Origin: Alysiella filiformis | GTDB lineage: Bacteria > Pseudomonadota > Gammaproteobacteria > Burkholderiales > Neisseriaceae | Assembly: GCF_014054525.1 (NCBI RefSeq) | Contig: NZ_CP059564.1 | Span: 692,357-756,356, forward strand | Reading direction: 5' to 3' | Length of the DNA: 64,000 bases | In this document: piece by piece, positions 17,233 through 26,925 of the stretch | Numbering within the stretch: position 1 is the stretch's first letter | Layout: every line of letters starts with the position of its first letter | Program-made: the position numbers and the translations under genes | The notes under the pieces: generated by a model | Seen by the model: only the letters and a program-made list of their open reading frames with translations | Databases searched by the model: none | Told to the model about the DNA's origin: nothing

Positions 17233-17308
17233 GGGTCGTTAGCTCAGTCGGTAGAGCAGCGGACTTTTAATCCGTTGGTCGAGCGTTCGAATCGCTCACG
17301 ACCCACCA
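17233..17308 (+). tRNA. tRNA-Lys (anticodon TTT)
   Basis: A 76-base cloverleaf: acceptor GGGTCGT/ACGACCC, D-arm TAGCTCAGTCGGTAGAGCA, anticodon loop CTTTTAA, T-arm with GTTCGAATC, and encoded CCA at 17306-17308. A promoter precedes it and an intrinsic terminator follows. Confidence 0.97.
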
Positions 17309-17314
17309 AATTTC

Positions 17315-17346
17315 AAAAGCCTGAACGTTTTGTTCGGGCTTTTTTG
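17315..17346 (+). terminator. tRNA-Lys terminator
   Basis: AAAAGCCTGAAC pairs with GTTCGGGCTTTTTT around a short loop and ends in a T run, seven bases after the tRNA. Confidence 0.85.
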
Positions 17347-17382
17347 CGTTTCAGGCTGCCTGAAAATGTGAAATTTTTGATT

Positions 17383-18111
17383 TTACGCCGATTCCACCTC
17401 AAAACCAAATGCGCGGCACACATTTTGCCAATCTTCATCAACTGGCGCGTGAAATTGCCGCATTTCGCCCGTTTCAGGCAGCAAAAATTGCAAACTTTGC
17501 GCGTGCAACAACAGGCGCGTGTTGCCACAAAATTGTTGCACCGCCTTGTTTTGCCGCAAATCGCCGTGCGTGGTGTCGCCCACAATGGGGTGGAAAATGT
17601 GTTTCAAATGACGGCGAATTTGGTGTTTGCGCCCCGTGTGTGGCGTGATGTGCAACAGCGAATAACGCGAACTGACAAAACGCGGATTGCTGCTAAACGG
17701 CAATTCGGTACGCGCCAAGGTACAATAATCGGTGCGCGCAGCTTGGGCTGGCTTGTTGGGATTGCTTAATTCATCTGCAATATCATCAAGTTGTACTTTA
17801 AGTGGATAATCTATGCTGCCTGAATCTGCCGTCCAACCGCGCACGATGGCAAGATAGTCTTTTTGGATTTGCTGGCTTTCAAATTGTTGCACCAACAACC
17901 GCGCGGTGTCGCTGTTGAGCGCAAACAGCATGATGCCCGAAGTGGGACGGTCTAGGCGATGTATGGGGTAAACGTGTTGCCCAATTTGGTCGCGCAGGGT
18001 TTGCATTAAAAATACGGTTTCGTGTGTGTCCAGCCACGAGCGGTGTACCAACATGCCTGCGGGTTTATTGACGAGCAGCCAGCTGGGGTTTTGATGAATA
18101 ATTTGTATCAT
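17383..18111 (-). CDS. truC: tRNA pseudouridine(65) synthase TruC
   Basis: A 242-residue RluA-type pseudouridine synthase. The catalytic motif HRLDRPTSG has Asp54. HITPHTGRKHQIRRHLKHI is the conserved C-terminal block, and the gene lacks an S4 domain, as expected for TruC. In E. coli TruC modifies U65 of tRNA-Ile and tRNA-Asp. The gene lies just after the tRNA-Lys terminator on the opposite strand, and faces away from the FAH gene. RluA-type enzymes with rRNA targets are an alternative, but the early KPAGMLVHRS and short N terminus favour TruC. Confidence 0.85.
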   Translation of the reverse strand: MIQIIHQNPSWLLVNKPAGMLVHRSWLDTHETVFLMQTLRDQIGQHVYPIHRLDRPTSGIMLFALNSDTARLLVQQFESQQIQKDYLAIVRGWTADSGSIDYPLKVQLDDIADELSNPNKPAQAARTDYCTLARTELPFSSNPRFVSSRYSLLHITPHTGRKHQIRRHLKHIFHPIVGDTTHGDLRQNKAVQQFCGNTRLLLHAQSLQFLLPETGEMRQFHAPVDEDWQNVCRAFGFEVESA

Positions 18112-18211
18112 AGTTTTATTTTATATTTGAATTTTTCATGTTTCAGATTTTGCCAAAAGGCAGCCTGAAACGCCATTGGATTGATTTTATCAACTTGATT
18201 TGGAAAACACC

Positions 18212-18922
18212 ATGAGCCAATATGTGATTGAACCCATGAATCTGGTCGGTTTGCCTGTGCGTGGCAGCCAAGCGCAATTTCCTGTGCGCCGCGTGTATTG
18301 CGTGGGGCGCAACTACGCCGCCCACGCGCGTGAAATGGGCGCAGACCCCGAGCGTGAACCACCTTTTTTCTTTTGTAAACACAACGACATGCAATCCATT
18401 TTGCCCGTGCCCCCCCAAGGCGAAGTGGCAATGCCCTATCCCAGTTTAACGCAAAATTTGCATTATGAAGTGGAATTGGTCATTGCCATTGGCAAAGGCG
18501 GTGCCAATATTCGCCCCGAAAACGCTTTGGCGCACATTTATGGCTATGCCGTGGGCTTGGACATGACGCGCCGCGATTTGCAAGCCGCCATGAAAAACGC
18601 AGGTCGCCCTTGGGAAATTGGCAAGGCATTTGATTTTTCTGCACCAATTGGTGCGATTTGCCCTGTTGCCGATTATGTGGGCGACATTCAGGCAGCCGAA
18701 ATTCGCTTGAATGTGAATGGCGAAACCAAACAACACAGCAACATCAGCCACTTAACGTGGAATTTGGCAGAAACGATTGCCAAATTGTCGGAATTGTTTG
18801 CTTTACAGGCAGGCGACTTGATTTTCACTGGCACACCCGAAGGCGTGGGCGCGGTGGTTCAAGGCGATGTGTTGCACGGCAGCATTGCGGGTTTGGACGA
18901 CATTGTTGTGAAAATTGCATAA
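18212..18922 (+). CDS. Fumarylacetoacetate hydrolase family protein
   Basis: A 236-residue member of the FAH family, metal-dependent hydrolases or decarboxylases acting on small diketo acids (fumarylpyruvate hydrolase, oxaloacetate decarboxylase and similar). Visible marks: [30 protein letters not shown] with metal-binding acidic residues, [25 protein letters not shown], and [11 protein letters not shown]. The ATG at 18212 is preferred over an in-frame TTG four codons earlier. The substrate cannot be read from the sequence. It is transcribed alone, convergent with dtd. Confidence 0.87.
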   Translation: MSQYVIEPMNLVGLPVRGSQAQFPVRRVYCVGRNYAAHAREMGADPEREPPFFFCKHNDMQSILPVPPQGEVAMPYPSLTQNLHYEVELVIAIGKGGANIRPENALAHIYGYAVGLDMTRRDLQAAMKNAGRPWEIGKAFDFSAPIGAICPVADYVGDIQAAEIRLNVNGETKQHSNISHLTWNLAETIAKLSELFALQAGDLIFTGTPEGVGAVVQGDVLHGSIAGLDDIVVKIA

Positions 18923-19008
18923 ATCAATTCAATTTGATGAACAATCATCTCAAAAACCATTTCAGGCAGCGTTCCAGCGTCCCACAAACGCTGAAAAGCT
19001 GCCTGAAA

Positions 19009-19443
19009 TCACACTTGCAACCAAAATGTAACGGGCCCATCGTTGCACAAATGCACCTGCATATCGGCAGCAAATTGCCCTGTTTGGGTGGGGATTTTTT
19101 GGGCGGCTTGCTGGCAAAAATGGGCATACAAATCACGCGCCAAATCGGGCGGTGCAGCGCGTGAAAAACTGGCGCGTGTGCCACTTTTGGTGTCTGCCGC
19201 CAAAGTGAATTGCGACACCACCAACAGCGCACCACCTGCTTGTTGCACATTCAAATTCATTTTGCCATTTTCATCGCTAAAAACGCGATAATTCAATATT
19301 TTATCCAATAATTGTTTGGCTTTTGCCGCGTCATCGCCTTGCTCAACGCCCAGCAAAACCAGCAATCCTGTGCCAATTTCGCCCACGGTTTCATCGTTGA
19401 TACACACTCGTGCTTCGCGCACACGCTGAATCAGACCTATCAT
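19009..19443 (-). CDS. dtd: D-aminoacyl-tRNA deacylase
   Basis: Dtd removes D-amino acids wrongly attached to tRNA. The protein has 144 residues, the usual size. It begins with [15 protein letters not shown], contains the conserved [20 protein letters not shown] region (canonical SQFTL...ADT...G.R.SF) and ends with the C-terminal strand [11 protein letters not shown], where family members keep GPVTF. Its gene is divergent from the TSUP gene. Uptake-sequence variants lie at its 3' end. Confidence 0.95.
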   Translation of the reverse strand: MIGLIQRVREARVCINDETVGEIGTGLLVLLGVEQGDDAAKAKQLLDKILNYRVFSDENGKMNLNVQQAGGALLVVSQFTLAADTKSGTRASFSRAAPPDLARDLYAHFCQQAAQKIPTQTGQFAADMQVHLCNDGPVTFWLQV

Positions 19444-19515
19444 ATTTTTTGACCTTAATTTCTATTCATCAACAAAAATTTCTATTAAAATCGCCTCATT
19501 TTGGCGTGTTGGTTT

Positions 19516-20289
19516 ATGGATACCCCCATTATTTTACTGCTTTTAACGGGTTTTGCAGCAGGTGTGATGGACGCTGCGGTGGGCGGCGGTGGTTTGTTGC
19601 AGTTGCCTGCCCTATTTGGCTTAATGCCAAGCAGCACGCCCATTGCCACGGTTTCAGGCAGCAATAAATTGGCTTCCAGCTTGGGGACGGCAATGGCGGC
19701 GCAACAATATGTCCGCAAAATTGCCGTGCCGTGGCGCATGTTGCTGCCTGCGGCGGTGTTGGCGTTTGGCGCGTCTTATTTGGGCGCGAAATGGGTGGCG
19801 CACATTCCCGTGCATTATATGAAACCTGCCATGTTAATCATGATGTTGCTCATGTTGGTGTACACATTTTGCAAAAAAGATTTGGGGCAAATCGCCCGCA
19901 ACACGGCATTGACATCAAAAGAATGGCGATTGGGTTTGTTGTTTGGCGCAATCATCGGTTTGTACGATGGCATTTTGGGACCGGGTACAGGCAGCCTGTT
20001 TACCTTTGTGTTTGTGCGTTTTTTTGCTTATGATTTTTTGACCGCCACCGCGTCTGCCAAAATCATCAATTTGACCACCAATTTTGCTGCCTTAACTTTT
20101 TTTCTGCCACATGGCTACATTTTGTGGCATTGGGCGGTGCCTTTGGGTGTGGCGAATTTGTTGGGCGGCGTGGTGGGCGCACACTTGGCAATGCGTGGCG
20201 GCACACGCTTTTTGCGTTATGGGTTCATGATTTTATTGTGTATTTTGATGAGCAAATTTGCTTATGATACCTTCACAACCTTAATGTAA
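19516..20289 (+). CDS. TSUP family membrane transporter (TauE/SafE type)
   Basis: A 257-residue protein with about eight hydrophobic segments and the family's two related halves: TGFAAGVMDAAVGGGG near the N terminus and GAIIGLYDGILGPGTG in the middle. TSUP proteins export or import sulfite, sulfonates and related anions in the inner membrane. The ATG at 19516 is chosen over an earlier in-frame TTG because the hydrophobic segment begins at once. The LysR gene 28 bases downstream on the same strand may regulate it. Confidence 0.87.
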   Translation: MDTPIILLLLTGFAAGVMDAAVGGGGLLQLPALFGLMPSSTPIATVSGSNKLASSLGTAMAAQQYVRKIAVPWRMLLPAAVLAFGASYLGAKWVAHIPVHYMKPAMLIMMLLMLVYTFCKKDLGQIARNTALTSKEWRLGLLFGAIIGLYDGILGPGTGSLFTFVFVRFFAYDFLTATASAKIINLTTNFAALTFFLPHGYILWHWAVPLGVANLLGGVVGAHLAMRGGTRFLRYGFMILLCILMSKFAYDTFTTLM

Positions 20290-20317
20290 ATCATCAAAAT
20301 ATTTTGGGAGAAAGAAC

Positions 20318-21244
20318 ATGATACGCGAAATTCAAACCTTTTTAAGCATTTGCCACAGTGGGACGTTTGCCGCCGCCGCCGAGCAACAAGGCATTACCCA
20401 AAGTGCCGTGAGCGCGCAAATCAAAAATCTGGAAAAACACTTGGGCTATCCCCTGTTTGACCGCAATCGGCGCGGTGCGGTGTTGAGCGAACAAGGCGAA
20501 CGTGCCTTGCCCATTGCCCAACAAATTGGCAATTTGTTTGCACAAATGTCTTTGACCGACACGGCAAACGCGCTGGCAAGCAGCCTGAAAATGGGCGTGC
20601 AAACTTCATTGCAAAGCACCGTATTGAGCCAGTTGCTGCCCCATTTGCCCGACAGCACACGCGCATTTGTTGCGCCACAAGCGGCCTTGTTGGACGATTT
20701 GCGCCACAAAAATTTGGATGTTGCCATTTTGGTGCGCCCCGATGCGCCTTTGCCTGCCGATTATGCGGTGCAAACTTTACACACCGACCCGTGCGTTTTA
20801 TTGAGTTTAGACGATATTTCATCGCAAAATCATCAAGATATTTTATCCACTCGCCCTTTGTTGGCATATGATGAGGCGGCGTTTGGCAATGCCTTGTTGC
20901 TGCAATTTTTCAGGCGGCACACGGCAGTTGCGCCACTTTTGAGCAGCGATGATGCCCACACGCTGATTTTGCTCATCAAACAAGGTTTGGGCGTGGGCGT
21001 GTTGCCGCAAAGCTGCCTGAATCATGCCGATTGTGCGAGTTTGTACACATTGTCCGTGCCTGTGTCGCGTGAATGGGTGGCGGTCAGCTTGCATGAAAAT
21101 GCACCCCAAGCGGCAAGGTTGGCGCAAACGTGGCAACAAGCTGTCGCGCCCAGCACCGTGCGCAGTTGGCAGCAATCGCACAATGTGAAAAGCGAGACAT
21201 TCAGTTTAAGTAATATGCGCGTGTCGCCTTATTATCGCGCCTAA
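20318..21244 (+). CDS. LysR-type transcriptional regulator
   Basis: A 308-residue regulator. The N-terminal winged helix-turn-helix covers residues 1-60 (FAAAAEQQGITQSAVSAQIKNLEKHLGYPLFDR), followed by a linker helix and a two-lobed effector-binding domain. A good ribosome site (GGGAG) is seven bases upstream of the ATG. It follows the TSUP gene at short distance, so the two may share a transcript and a physiological signal. The effector is unknown. A terminator with uptake-sequence stem closes the unit. Confidence 0.92.
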   Translation: MIREIQTFLSICHSGTFAAAAEQQGITQSAVSAQIKNLEKHLGYPLFDRNRRGAVLSEQGERALPIAQQIGNLFAQMSLTDTANALASSLKMGVQTSLQSTVLSQLLPHLPDSTRAFVAPQAALLDDLRHKNLDVAILVRPDAPLPADYAVQTLHTDPCVLLSLDDISSQNHQDILSTRPLLAYDEAAFGNALLLQFFRRHTAVAPLLSSDDAHTLILLIKQGLGVGVLPQSCLNHADCASLYTLSVPVSREWVAVSLHENAPQAARLAQTWQQAVAPSTVRSWQQSHNVKSETFSLSNMRVSPYYRA

Positions 21245-21250
21245 AATCAC

Positions 21251-21289
21251 AAAAGGCTGCCTGAAATGTGTTTTCAGGCAGCTTTTTTC
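21251..21289. terminator. Bidirectional terminator from paired uptake sequences
   Basis: AAAAGGCTGCCTGAAA and TTTTCAGGCAGCTTTTTT form the stem. It stands between two convergent genes and has T runs on both strands. Confidence 0.85.
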
Positions 21290-21298
21290 TTTGTAAAA

Positions 21299-21847
21299 TC
21301 AAATGCGTTGGCAAGTCCTCATGACTTTCATGTCATCAATTTCTACTTCTACTTGAAATAGCTTATCATTTAAGGCAATGATTTTGCCACGAAATACTTC
21401 ATCATCAAATTTACTCAAACTGTCTAACAATTCTTTTTTCATTTCAAGCACTTCGGGATTGTTTTTTTCAAACGCTTTTAACAATCTGCGCGTGTTTTTG
21501 TTTTCAATCGGCACGAGTTTGACAATCGGTTTGGCGGCTTGTTGTTCAAAGAAATGTGCACCGTCAATGCGCCATTTGCTTTGCGTTTGTGCTTCAAATT
21601 GCCATGCCAAATCTTTTTCGCTCAATCGCACGGTTAAAATGCCTTTGTCGCGGCTGGTGCCATCAGCGTGATAATCTATGTCAAAAGCATAATCCATATT
21701 TTCTTCAAATTGCGCGTGGCAATGCCATTTTCCCACCAACGCAGCCGCATCGTATTGGGGTGCGGTTGCGGTTTGTGGCGCGGATTGGGTCGCACAAGCT
21801 GCCAAACCCAATGATAAAATCATTGAATAAACAATCTTATTTAACAT
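21299..21847 (-). CDS. Putative lipoprotein, unknown function
   Basis: I do not recognise a family. The 182-residue product has a signal peptide ending in the lipobox LAAC with lipidated Cys18, then a Thr/Ala/Gln-rich linker and a mixed alpha/beta domain. The middle contains LVGKWHCHAQFEEN, which recalls small calycin-like or stress lipoproteins, but this is not enough for a name. It faces the LysR gene across a shared terminator and has no obvious operon partner. Confidence 0.75.
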   Translation of the reverse strand: MLNKIVYSMILSLGLAACATQSAPQTATAPQYDAAALVGKWHCHAQFEENMDYAFDIDYHADGTSRDKGILTVRLSEKDLAWQFEAQTQSKWRIDGAHFFEQQAAKPIVKLVPIENKNTRRLLKAFEKNNPEVLEMKKELLDSLSKFDDEVFRGKIIALNDKLFQVEVEIDDMKVMRTCQRI

Positions 21848-21962
21848 CGTTTTTCCTTATTGAAATCGTTTCAGGTTGCCTTTTACTGCCCTACAAAAAA
21901 TAAAGGTTATTTCCATTTTATTCAATGGGCTAATCTTTTCAGACTGCCTGAAATATTTGTTT

Positions 21963-22066
21963 AAAACGAAACCGTTCAGCGTTAATGTATTTGGCTTACT
22001 TTTTTAAAAAGTAAGTCGCCGAAGGCAAAAAACCTTTTTGTCGGGTAGTGAAAGGCTGCCTGAAAA
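21963..22066. repeat. K-family element with TTACTTTTT hairpin and uptake-sequence tip
   Basis: GGCTTACTTTTTTAAAAAGT leads into AAGTCGCCGAAGGCAAAAA and then GTGAAAGGCTGCCTGAAA. The same order, in either orientation, recurs near 26926, 38170, 40320, 44383 and 57285. Confidence 0.7.
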
Positions 22067-22098
22067 AGATTGGGATGTGATTTTCCACCCCAAAATCA

Positions 22099-23391
22099 TC
22101 AATCTTTCAAACGCATTTCTGCTGCACGAGCGTGTGCGGTCAGCATTTCGCCATGCGCCAACACGCTGGCGATTTTGCCCAATTTTTGTGCGCCATCTTC
22201 TGAAACTTGAATCAGACTGCTGCGTTTTTGGAAATCATATGTTCCCAATGGCGATGAAAAACGCGCGGTGCGGCTGGTGGGCAAAACGTGATTGGGGCCC
22301 GCGCAATAATCGCCCAAACTTTCGCTGGTGAATTTGCCCATGAAAATCGCGCCTGCGTGGCGGATTTTTTTCGCCCATTGTTCGGAATTTTCTACTGATA
22401 ATTCAAGGTGTTCGGGCGCGATGTAGTTAGCGACTTCGCAAGCCTCGTCCAAATTGTCCACCAAAATCATCGCGCCACGATTGTTCAGGCTGGCTGAAAT
22501 GATGTCGCGGCGTGGCATTTCTTCAATCAATTTGTCCATGCTGTTTTGCACTTCGTCCAGATAATTCTTTGATGTTGAAATGAGAATGGCTTGTGCGATT
22601 TCATCGTGTTCGGCTTGGCTAAACAAATCCATAGCCACCCAATCGGCTGGCGTGCTGCCGTCTGCGATGACCAAAATTTCGCTCGGGCCTGCCACCATGT
22701 CAATCCCGACCACGCCAAACACGCGGCGTTTGGCGGCTGCAACGTAGGCATTGCCCGGCCCTGTGATTTTGTCCACTTGCGGCACGGTTTCGGTGCCATA
22801 CGCCAAAGCGGCAATCGCTTGTGCGCCACCAATCGTGTAAACCTGCGTTACGCCTGCGATGTAGGCGGCTGCCAACACAATGTCGTTGCGCTCGCCTTTG
22901 GGCGTTGGCACAACCATGATGATTTCGGGTACGCCTGCAACGTGGGCGGGCATGGCGTTCATCATCACGCTGCTGGGATATGCCGCTTTGCCACCGGGGA
23001 CGTAAATGCCCACGCGGTCTAATGGCGTGATTTGTTGTCCCAAAAGTGTGCCGTCTTCATCGGTGTATGTCCACGATTCTTGTTTTTGTTTTTGATGATA
23101 GGATTCAATGCGTTGAGCGGCTGTTTTCAGGGCATTTTGCACGTTTTCAGGCAGCCTGAAAAAGGCTGCACGCAAATCGTCTTGCGATAAAGTCAAATCT
23201 GCCATGCTTTGCGCGTTTGTGCCGTCAAATTTGTTGGTGTATGCCACCACCGCCTCATCGCCGCGCTGTTTCACATCGGCACAAATGTCGGCAACAATTT
23301 GGTCAATTTTCGGGTCTTGCGCGGTTTCAAAGGCGAGCAGGTTTTGCAATTCACTTTGGAAATTGGGGGATTGTTTATTTAAAAATTTCAT
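22099..23391 (-). CDS. hisD: Histidinol dehydrogenase
   Basis: HisD oxidises L-histidinol to L-histidine in two NAD-dependent, zinc-assisted steps, the end of histidine biosynthesis. The 430-residue protein shows [60 protein letters not shown] with the catalytic Glu/His, and [18 protein letters not shown]. The frame is open to 23541, but the first 50 codons cross a repeat and have no family match; the ATG at 23391 is used. hisG lies 14 kb away, so the his genes are scattered, as in Neisseria. Confidence 0.95.
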   Translation of the reverse strand: MKFLNKQSPNFQSELQNLLAFETAQDPKIDQIVADICADVKQRGDEAVVAYTNKFDGTNAQSMADLTLSQDDLRAAFFRLPENVQNALKTAAQRIESYHQKQKQESWTYTDEDGTLLGQQITPLDRVGIYVPGGKAAYPSSVMMNAMPAHVAGVPEIIMVVPTPKGERNDIVLAAAYIAGVTQVYTIGGAQAIAALAYGTETVPQVDKITGPGNAYVAAAKRRVFGVVGIDMVAGPSEILVIADGSTPADWVAMDLFSQAEHDEIAQAILISTSKNYLDEVQNSMDKLIEEMPRRDIISASLNNRGAMILVDNLDEACEVANYIAPEHLELSVENSEQWAKKIRHAGAIFMGKFTSESLGDYCAGPNHVLPTSRTARFSSPLGTYDFQKRSSLIQVSEDGAQKLGKIASVLAHGEMLTAHARAAEMRLKD

Positions 23392-23444
23392 GATTTGCTT
23401 TCTATTGATTAAAAAATAATGATGAATTTTCAAGTAGCTTTTTC

Positions 23445-23655
23445 GTACACGACAAAAATCTTTGGGCTGCCTAAAACCTATCCCCTCCCCCGTCTGGCGG
23501 GGGAGGGTTAGGGTGGGGGTGGTTCGTGGATTTTTTATCAAAATTCATTTGTTTCTACCGATTTGCCCCCACCCTAGCCCTCCCCCGTTGGAGACGGGGG
23601 AGGGGACAGATTTGTGGTCATTACCAAAATTATCGTGTATTTTCAGGCAGCCTGA
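23445..23655. repeat. G-family element (GC-rich palindromes, decayed ends)
   Basis: TACACGACAAAAATC starts a block with CCCCTCCCCCGTCTGGCGGG and its inverse CCCTCCCCCGTTGGAGACGG, and ends in TTTTCAGGCAGCCTGAAA. It is related to 40092-40293 and 41972-42173. It lies directly upstream of hisD. Confidence 0.65.
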
Positions 23656-23657
23656 AA

Positions 23658-24695
23658 TCAATTTACCGTAACATTGCCCACAATGCGGTTGCCATTGCCA
23701 TGGTCGCGCAACATTTTTTGTGGCGACAATTTGTGGATTTTATTGTTTTCAATCAGATTATTATCGGCAAAATCGCGGTTATCGCTGCTGCTGCCAAAGG
23801 CATAGCCCGAATCGGCTTCGCAATAGCTGCGATTGCCATTTCGCGCCCCCAGCCACACGGCTGGCAGTTTGCCATTGTATTTGCGATAGAAAAACACATT
23901 GTTGCGCACGGTGTTGCCGCTTGGCGTTTGATGGCGGATTGTGCCACCTTCGCCACAATTACGGTAAAAATAAATGCCGCCGCGATTGAGCGATGAAAAG
24001 CGATTGTTTTCAAACACATTGTTGGCTGAACCGTCTATGGCGATGAGTTCGCGGCTGGCGGTTTGGGTGTCTATGGTGTTGTGGGTAAAGTGGTTGTTGC
24101 CACTTTCTGCGTCCAAATAAATGGCAACGCTGCTGCTTTTGCCCGTGATTCGGCTGCCTGAAACGCGCACCCCATTCACCCCTGGTGCAAGATAAAGCGG
24201 CACACGATTTTGCCCGATTATCGTCATATTATTCAAGTGTATGGCGCGTGGCGCGGCAGCTTGGGCGCGTTCGGTATGCCCTTGTTGTTGCGAAGACAGT
24301 TTGACTTTTTCCGCTTCACCATTTGCGCCCATGCCCAAAATCCGCACCGAACCGTGTACGCGACAAGCATTGAGCGCAATGTTTTCGGGGCGCGACCATT
24401 GTCCATTGGCGTGTTGCACCGAACGAATCACCACGCTGTCGCCGCCTTGCGTGTGGGTGGGCGCGATGGTGCTGCCGTTGCAATGCAGCGCAACATCGCT
24501 GGCTTGGCTGCCTGAAAAATACAGGCGTTTGGAAACGGTGCTGTTGTGGGGCAAGTGGGCGGTGCATTGTACTTCCACGCTGTGATTTTGCGCGGTGGCT
24601 GGGGCAATGATTTCATCAATTTGCGCCGAATTGCACACCGCCGACCAAGCAGGCACACACGACATCAACAGCAAAGAAAACAGGATTTTGTTCAT
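23658..24695 (-). CDS. Secreted right-handed beta-helix protein
   Basis: A 345-residue protein with a cleavable signal peptide (about residues 1-18, ending VPAWSA). From about residue 70 on it has repeated rungs of the type N-N-x-x-x-x-N-x-I (for example NVFENNRFSS, NTVRNNVFFY, NLIENNKIHK), the pattern of right-handed parallel beta-helices. It resembles NosD/CASH-type and polysaccharide-binding repeat proteins. Several Cys residues could form disulfides in the periplasm or outside. A glycan lyase or a surface structural role is possible; no catalytic residues are identified. It stands alone upstream of proC, which is divergent. Confidence 0.75.
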   Translation of the reverse strand: MNKILFSLLLMSCVPAWSAVCNSAQIDEIIAPATAQNHSVEVQCTAHLPHNSTVSKRLYFSGSQASDVALHCNGSTIAPTHTQGGDSVVIRSVQHANGQWSRPENIALNACRVHGSVRILGMGANGEAEKVKLSSQQQGHTERAQAAAPRAIHLNNMTIIGQNRVPLYLAPGVNGVRVSGSRITGKSSSVAIYLDAESGNNHFTHNTIDTQTASRELIAIDGSANNVFENNRFSSLNRGGIYFYRNCGEGGTIRHQTPSGNTVRNNVFFYRKYNGKLPAVWLGARNGNRSYCEADSGYAFGSSSDNRDFADNNLIENNKIHKLSPQKMLRDHGNGNRIVGNVTVN

Positions 24696-24750
24696 GTGGA
24701 TTTTGTTTCAAGCTAAAATTCAATTATTTTAAACCAAATGGGAAACAACC

Positions 24751-25548
24751 ATGACGATTTATTTTTTAGGCGGTGGCAATATGGCGCGCGCGATTATCGC
24801 AGGATTACGCGCCCAATCGCCCGATGACGCGATTTTTGTCGCCAATCGCAGCGCAGAAAAAAATGCGCGTTTGCAACAGGATTTTCATGTCGCCACCGAT
24901 TTCAGGCTGCCTGAAACCTTGTCGCCCCAAGATGTGCTGATTTTAGCCGTAAAACCGCAAGACATGAAAGCCGCGCTGCAAAATGTGCGACACGGCGGTG
25001 CGTTGATTTTATCGCTGGCAGCAGGTTTGGCAGTGGACACGCTGGCAAATTGGCTTGGCACACACCGCATTGTCCGCGTGATGCCCAACACACCCTGTGC
25101 GGTGGGATTGGGCGTGTCGGGGCTGTTTGCGGCAGAGGGCATGAGTGCGTCTGATTGCGCGATTGCCGAAAAAATCATGGCAGCCTGTGGCGTAACCATT
25201 TGGTTAAACGATGAAAAAATGATGAACGCGATTACGGCAATTTCAGGCAGCGGCTCGGCATATGTGTTTTATTTGATGAATGCATTGCAGAAAGCAGCAG
25301 CAGGTTTGGGTTTTGCCGATGAGACGGCACGGACATTGGCGTTGAACACCTTTCGCGGTGCGGTGGCGTTGGCAGAACAGTCGGGCGAAGATTTTTTCAT
25401 TTTACAGCAACAGGTTACATCAAAAGGCGGCACAACTTTCGCTGCGCTGACGAAATTTGAAGAATGTGGTGTGGCGGACGGTTTGACAGAAGGCGTTCAT
25501 GCGGCAGCAACGCGGTCGGCTGAATTGGCGCAGATTTTGAAAGATTGA
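24751..25548 (+). CDS. proC: Pyrroline-5-carboxylate reductase
   Basis: ProC makes L-proline from pyrroline-5-carboxylate using NAD(P)H. The 265-residue protein begins with the dinucleotide-binding loop FLGGGNMARAIIAGL, and has VRVMPNTPCAVGLGVSGL, the C-terminal signature AISGSGSAYVFYLMNAL, and QQVTSKGGTTFAALTKFEE. An in-frame uptake sequence encodes FRLPET at about residues 50-55. It is transcribed in the same direction as dxr, 137 bases upstream of it. Confidence 0.95.
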   Translation: MTIYFLGGGNMARAIIAGLRAQSPDDAIFVANRSAEKNARLQQDFHVATDFRLPETLSPQDVLILAVKPQDMKAALQNVRHGGALILSLAAGLAVDTLANWLGTHRIVRVMPNTPCAVGLGVSGLFAAEGMSASDCAIAEKIMAACGVTIWLNDEKMMNAITAISGSGSAYVFYLMNALQKAAAGLGFADETARTLALNTFRGAVALAEQSGEDFFILQQQVTSKGGTTFAALTKFEECGVADGLTEGVHAAATRSAELAQILKD

Positions 25549-25685
25549 TTTTCAGGCTACCTGAAAATGCTGTTTAGGCGCAAATCTTTGGGCATTCATT
25601 TTTTAGAAGTTAAGTTACCGAAGGCAGCAAAAGGCTGCCTGAAACTTTACGCTATAATTTCGCTTATTTTTTCACGGAAATCATC

Positions 25686-26861
25686 ATGCAAATTTTAACC
25701 ATTCTTGGCAGCACAGGCAGCATAGGCGTGTCCACCTTGGACGTGGTGGCACGACACCCCAACCGTTTTCGCATTTTCGCTTTGGCTGGACACACCCAAG
25801 TTGCCAAACTCGCCCAACAATGCCAGCAACATCGCCCCCAATTTGCGGTGGTTGCCGATGAACACCACGCGGCACAGTTGCGCGAATTGCTGTTGCAAAT
25901 CAACAGCCCCACCCAAGTTTTGCACGGCAAACAAGCCCTGATTGATGTCGCCACCGCCACCGAAGTGTCGGGCGTGATGTGCGCGATTGTGGGTGCGGCA
26001 GGTTTGCCTTCGGCTTTGGCGGCGGCACAGGCTGGCAAAACCATTTATTTGGCAAATAAAGAAACGCTGGTTGTTTCAGGCAATTTATTCATGAATGCCG
26101 CCCAGCAAAACGGTGCAAAAGTCCTGCCCATAGACAGTGAACACAATGCGATTTTTCAGGTTTTGCCGCGCGATTTTTCAGGCAGCCTGAACGTGCATGG
26201 CATTGAATCCATTGTTTTAACGGCATCGGGTGGCGCGTTTTTGCACACCGATTTGGCGGATTTGCCCCACATCACACCAGCGCAAGCGGTCAAACACCCC
26301 AACTGGTCTATGGGTCAAAAAATCTCGGTGGATTCTGCCACCATGATGAACAAAGGCTTGGAATTGATTGAAGCCCACCATTTGTTCAACTGCCCACCCC
26401 AGCAACTGGAAGTGGTTATTCACCCACAATCCATCATACACAGCATGGTGCGCTATGCCGATGGCTCGGTGCTGGCGCAAATGGGCAAGCCCGATATGCG
26501 TACGCCCATTGCCTACTGTTTGGGGCTGCCTGAACGGATTGATTCGGGCGTGGGTAAATTGGATTTCAGCCAAATCAAAGCCTTAACTTTTGCCGAACCC
26601 GATTTTGTTCGTTTCCCCTGCCTGAAATTGGCGTATGACGCCATGTATGCGGGCGGCAGTGCGCCATGCGTACTCAACGCGGCAAATGAAGTGGCGGTTG
26701 CCGCCTTTTTGCGCGAACAAATCGGCTTTACCGACATTGCCAAATTGGTGGAACAAGCCTTGTCGCAGCACGTTTCAGGCAGCCTGAACAGCATAGACGA
26801 TTTGCTGGATTTGGACGCAGCCGTGCGCCAAAGTACCGAAAACCTGATTGGGAAAATTTAG
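25686..26861 (+). CDS. dxr: 1-deoxy-D-xylulose-5-phosphate reductoisomerase
   Basis: Dxr converts DXP to 2-C-methyl-D-erythritol 4-phosphate, the committed step of the MEP isoprenoid pathway. The protein has 391 residues. Signatures: GSTGSIGVSTLDVV at the N terminus, NKETLVVSG, the metal-binding and substrate loop DSEHNAIFQ, SGGAF, DSATMMNKGLELIEAHHLF, and PDMRTPIAYCL. Two uptake sequences are read in frame as FSGSLN and VSGSLN. A TATAAT lies about 35 bases upstream. The downstream isoprenoid gene uppS is at 41168-41920, outside any dxr operon; cdsA is also separate. Confidence 0.96.
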   Translation: MQILTILGSTGSIGVSTLDVVARHPNRFRIFALAGHTQVAKLAQQCQQHRPQFAVVADEHHAAQLRELLLQINSPTQVLHGKQALIDVATATEVSGVMCAIVGAAGLPSALAAAQAGKTIYLANKETLVVSGNLFMNAAQQNGAKVLPIDSEHNAIFQVLPRDFSGSLNVHGIESIVLTASGGAFLHTDLADLPHITPAQAVKHPNWSMGQKISVDSATMMNKGLELIEAHHLFNCPPQQLEVVIHPQSIIHSMVRYADGSVLAQMGKPDMRTPIAYCLGLPERIDSGVGKLDFSQIKALTFAEPDFVRFPCLKLAYDAMYAGGSAPCVLNAANEVAVAAFLREQIGFTDIAKLVEQALSQHVSGSLNSIDDLLDLDAAVRQSTENLIGKI

Positions 26862-26925
26862 ACAATCCCACCACAGGTTTTCAAACCCACACAAGGGCGG
26901 ATTTCCTCTCCGCTCTTTTTTCAGG

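Noticed and set aside
23392-23541. N-terminal extension of hisD
   Set aside because: The 50 extra codons come from a G-type repeat (TLPRQTGEG) and do not match HisD; the ATG at 23391 gives the normal length.
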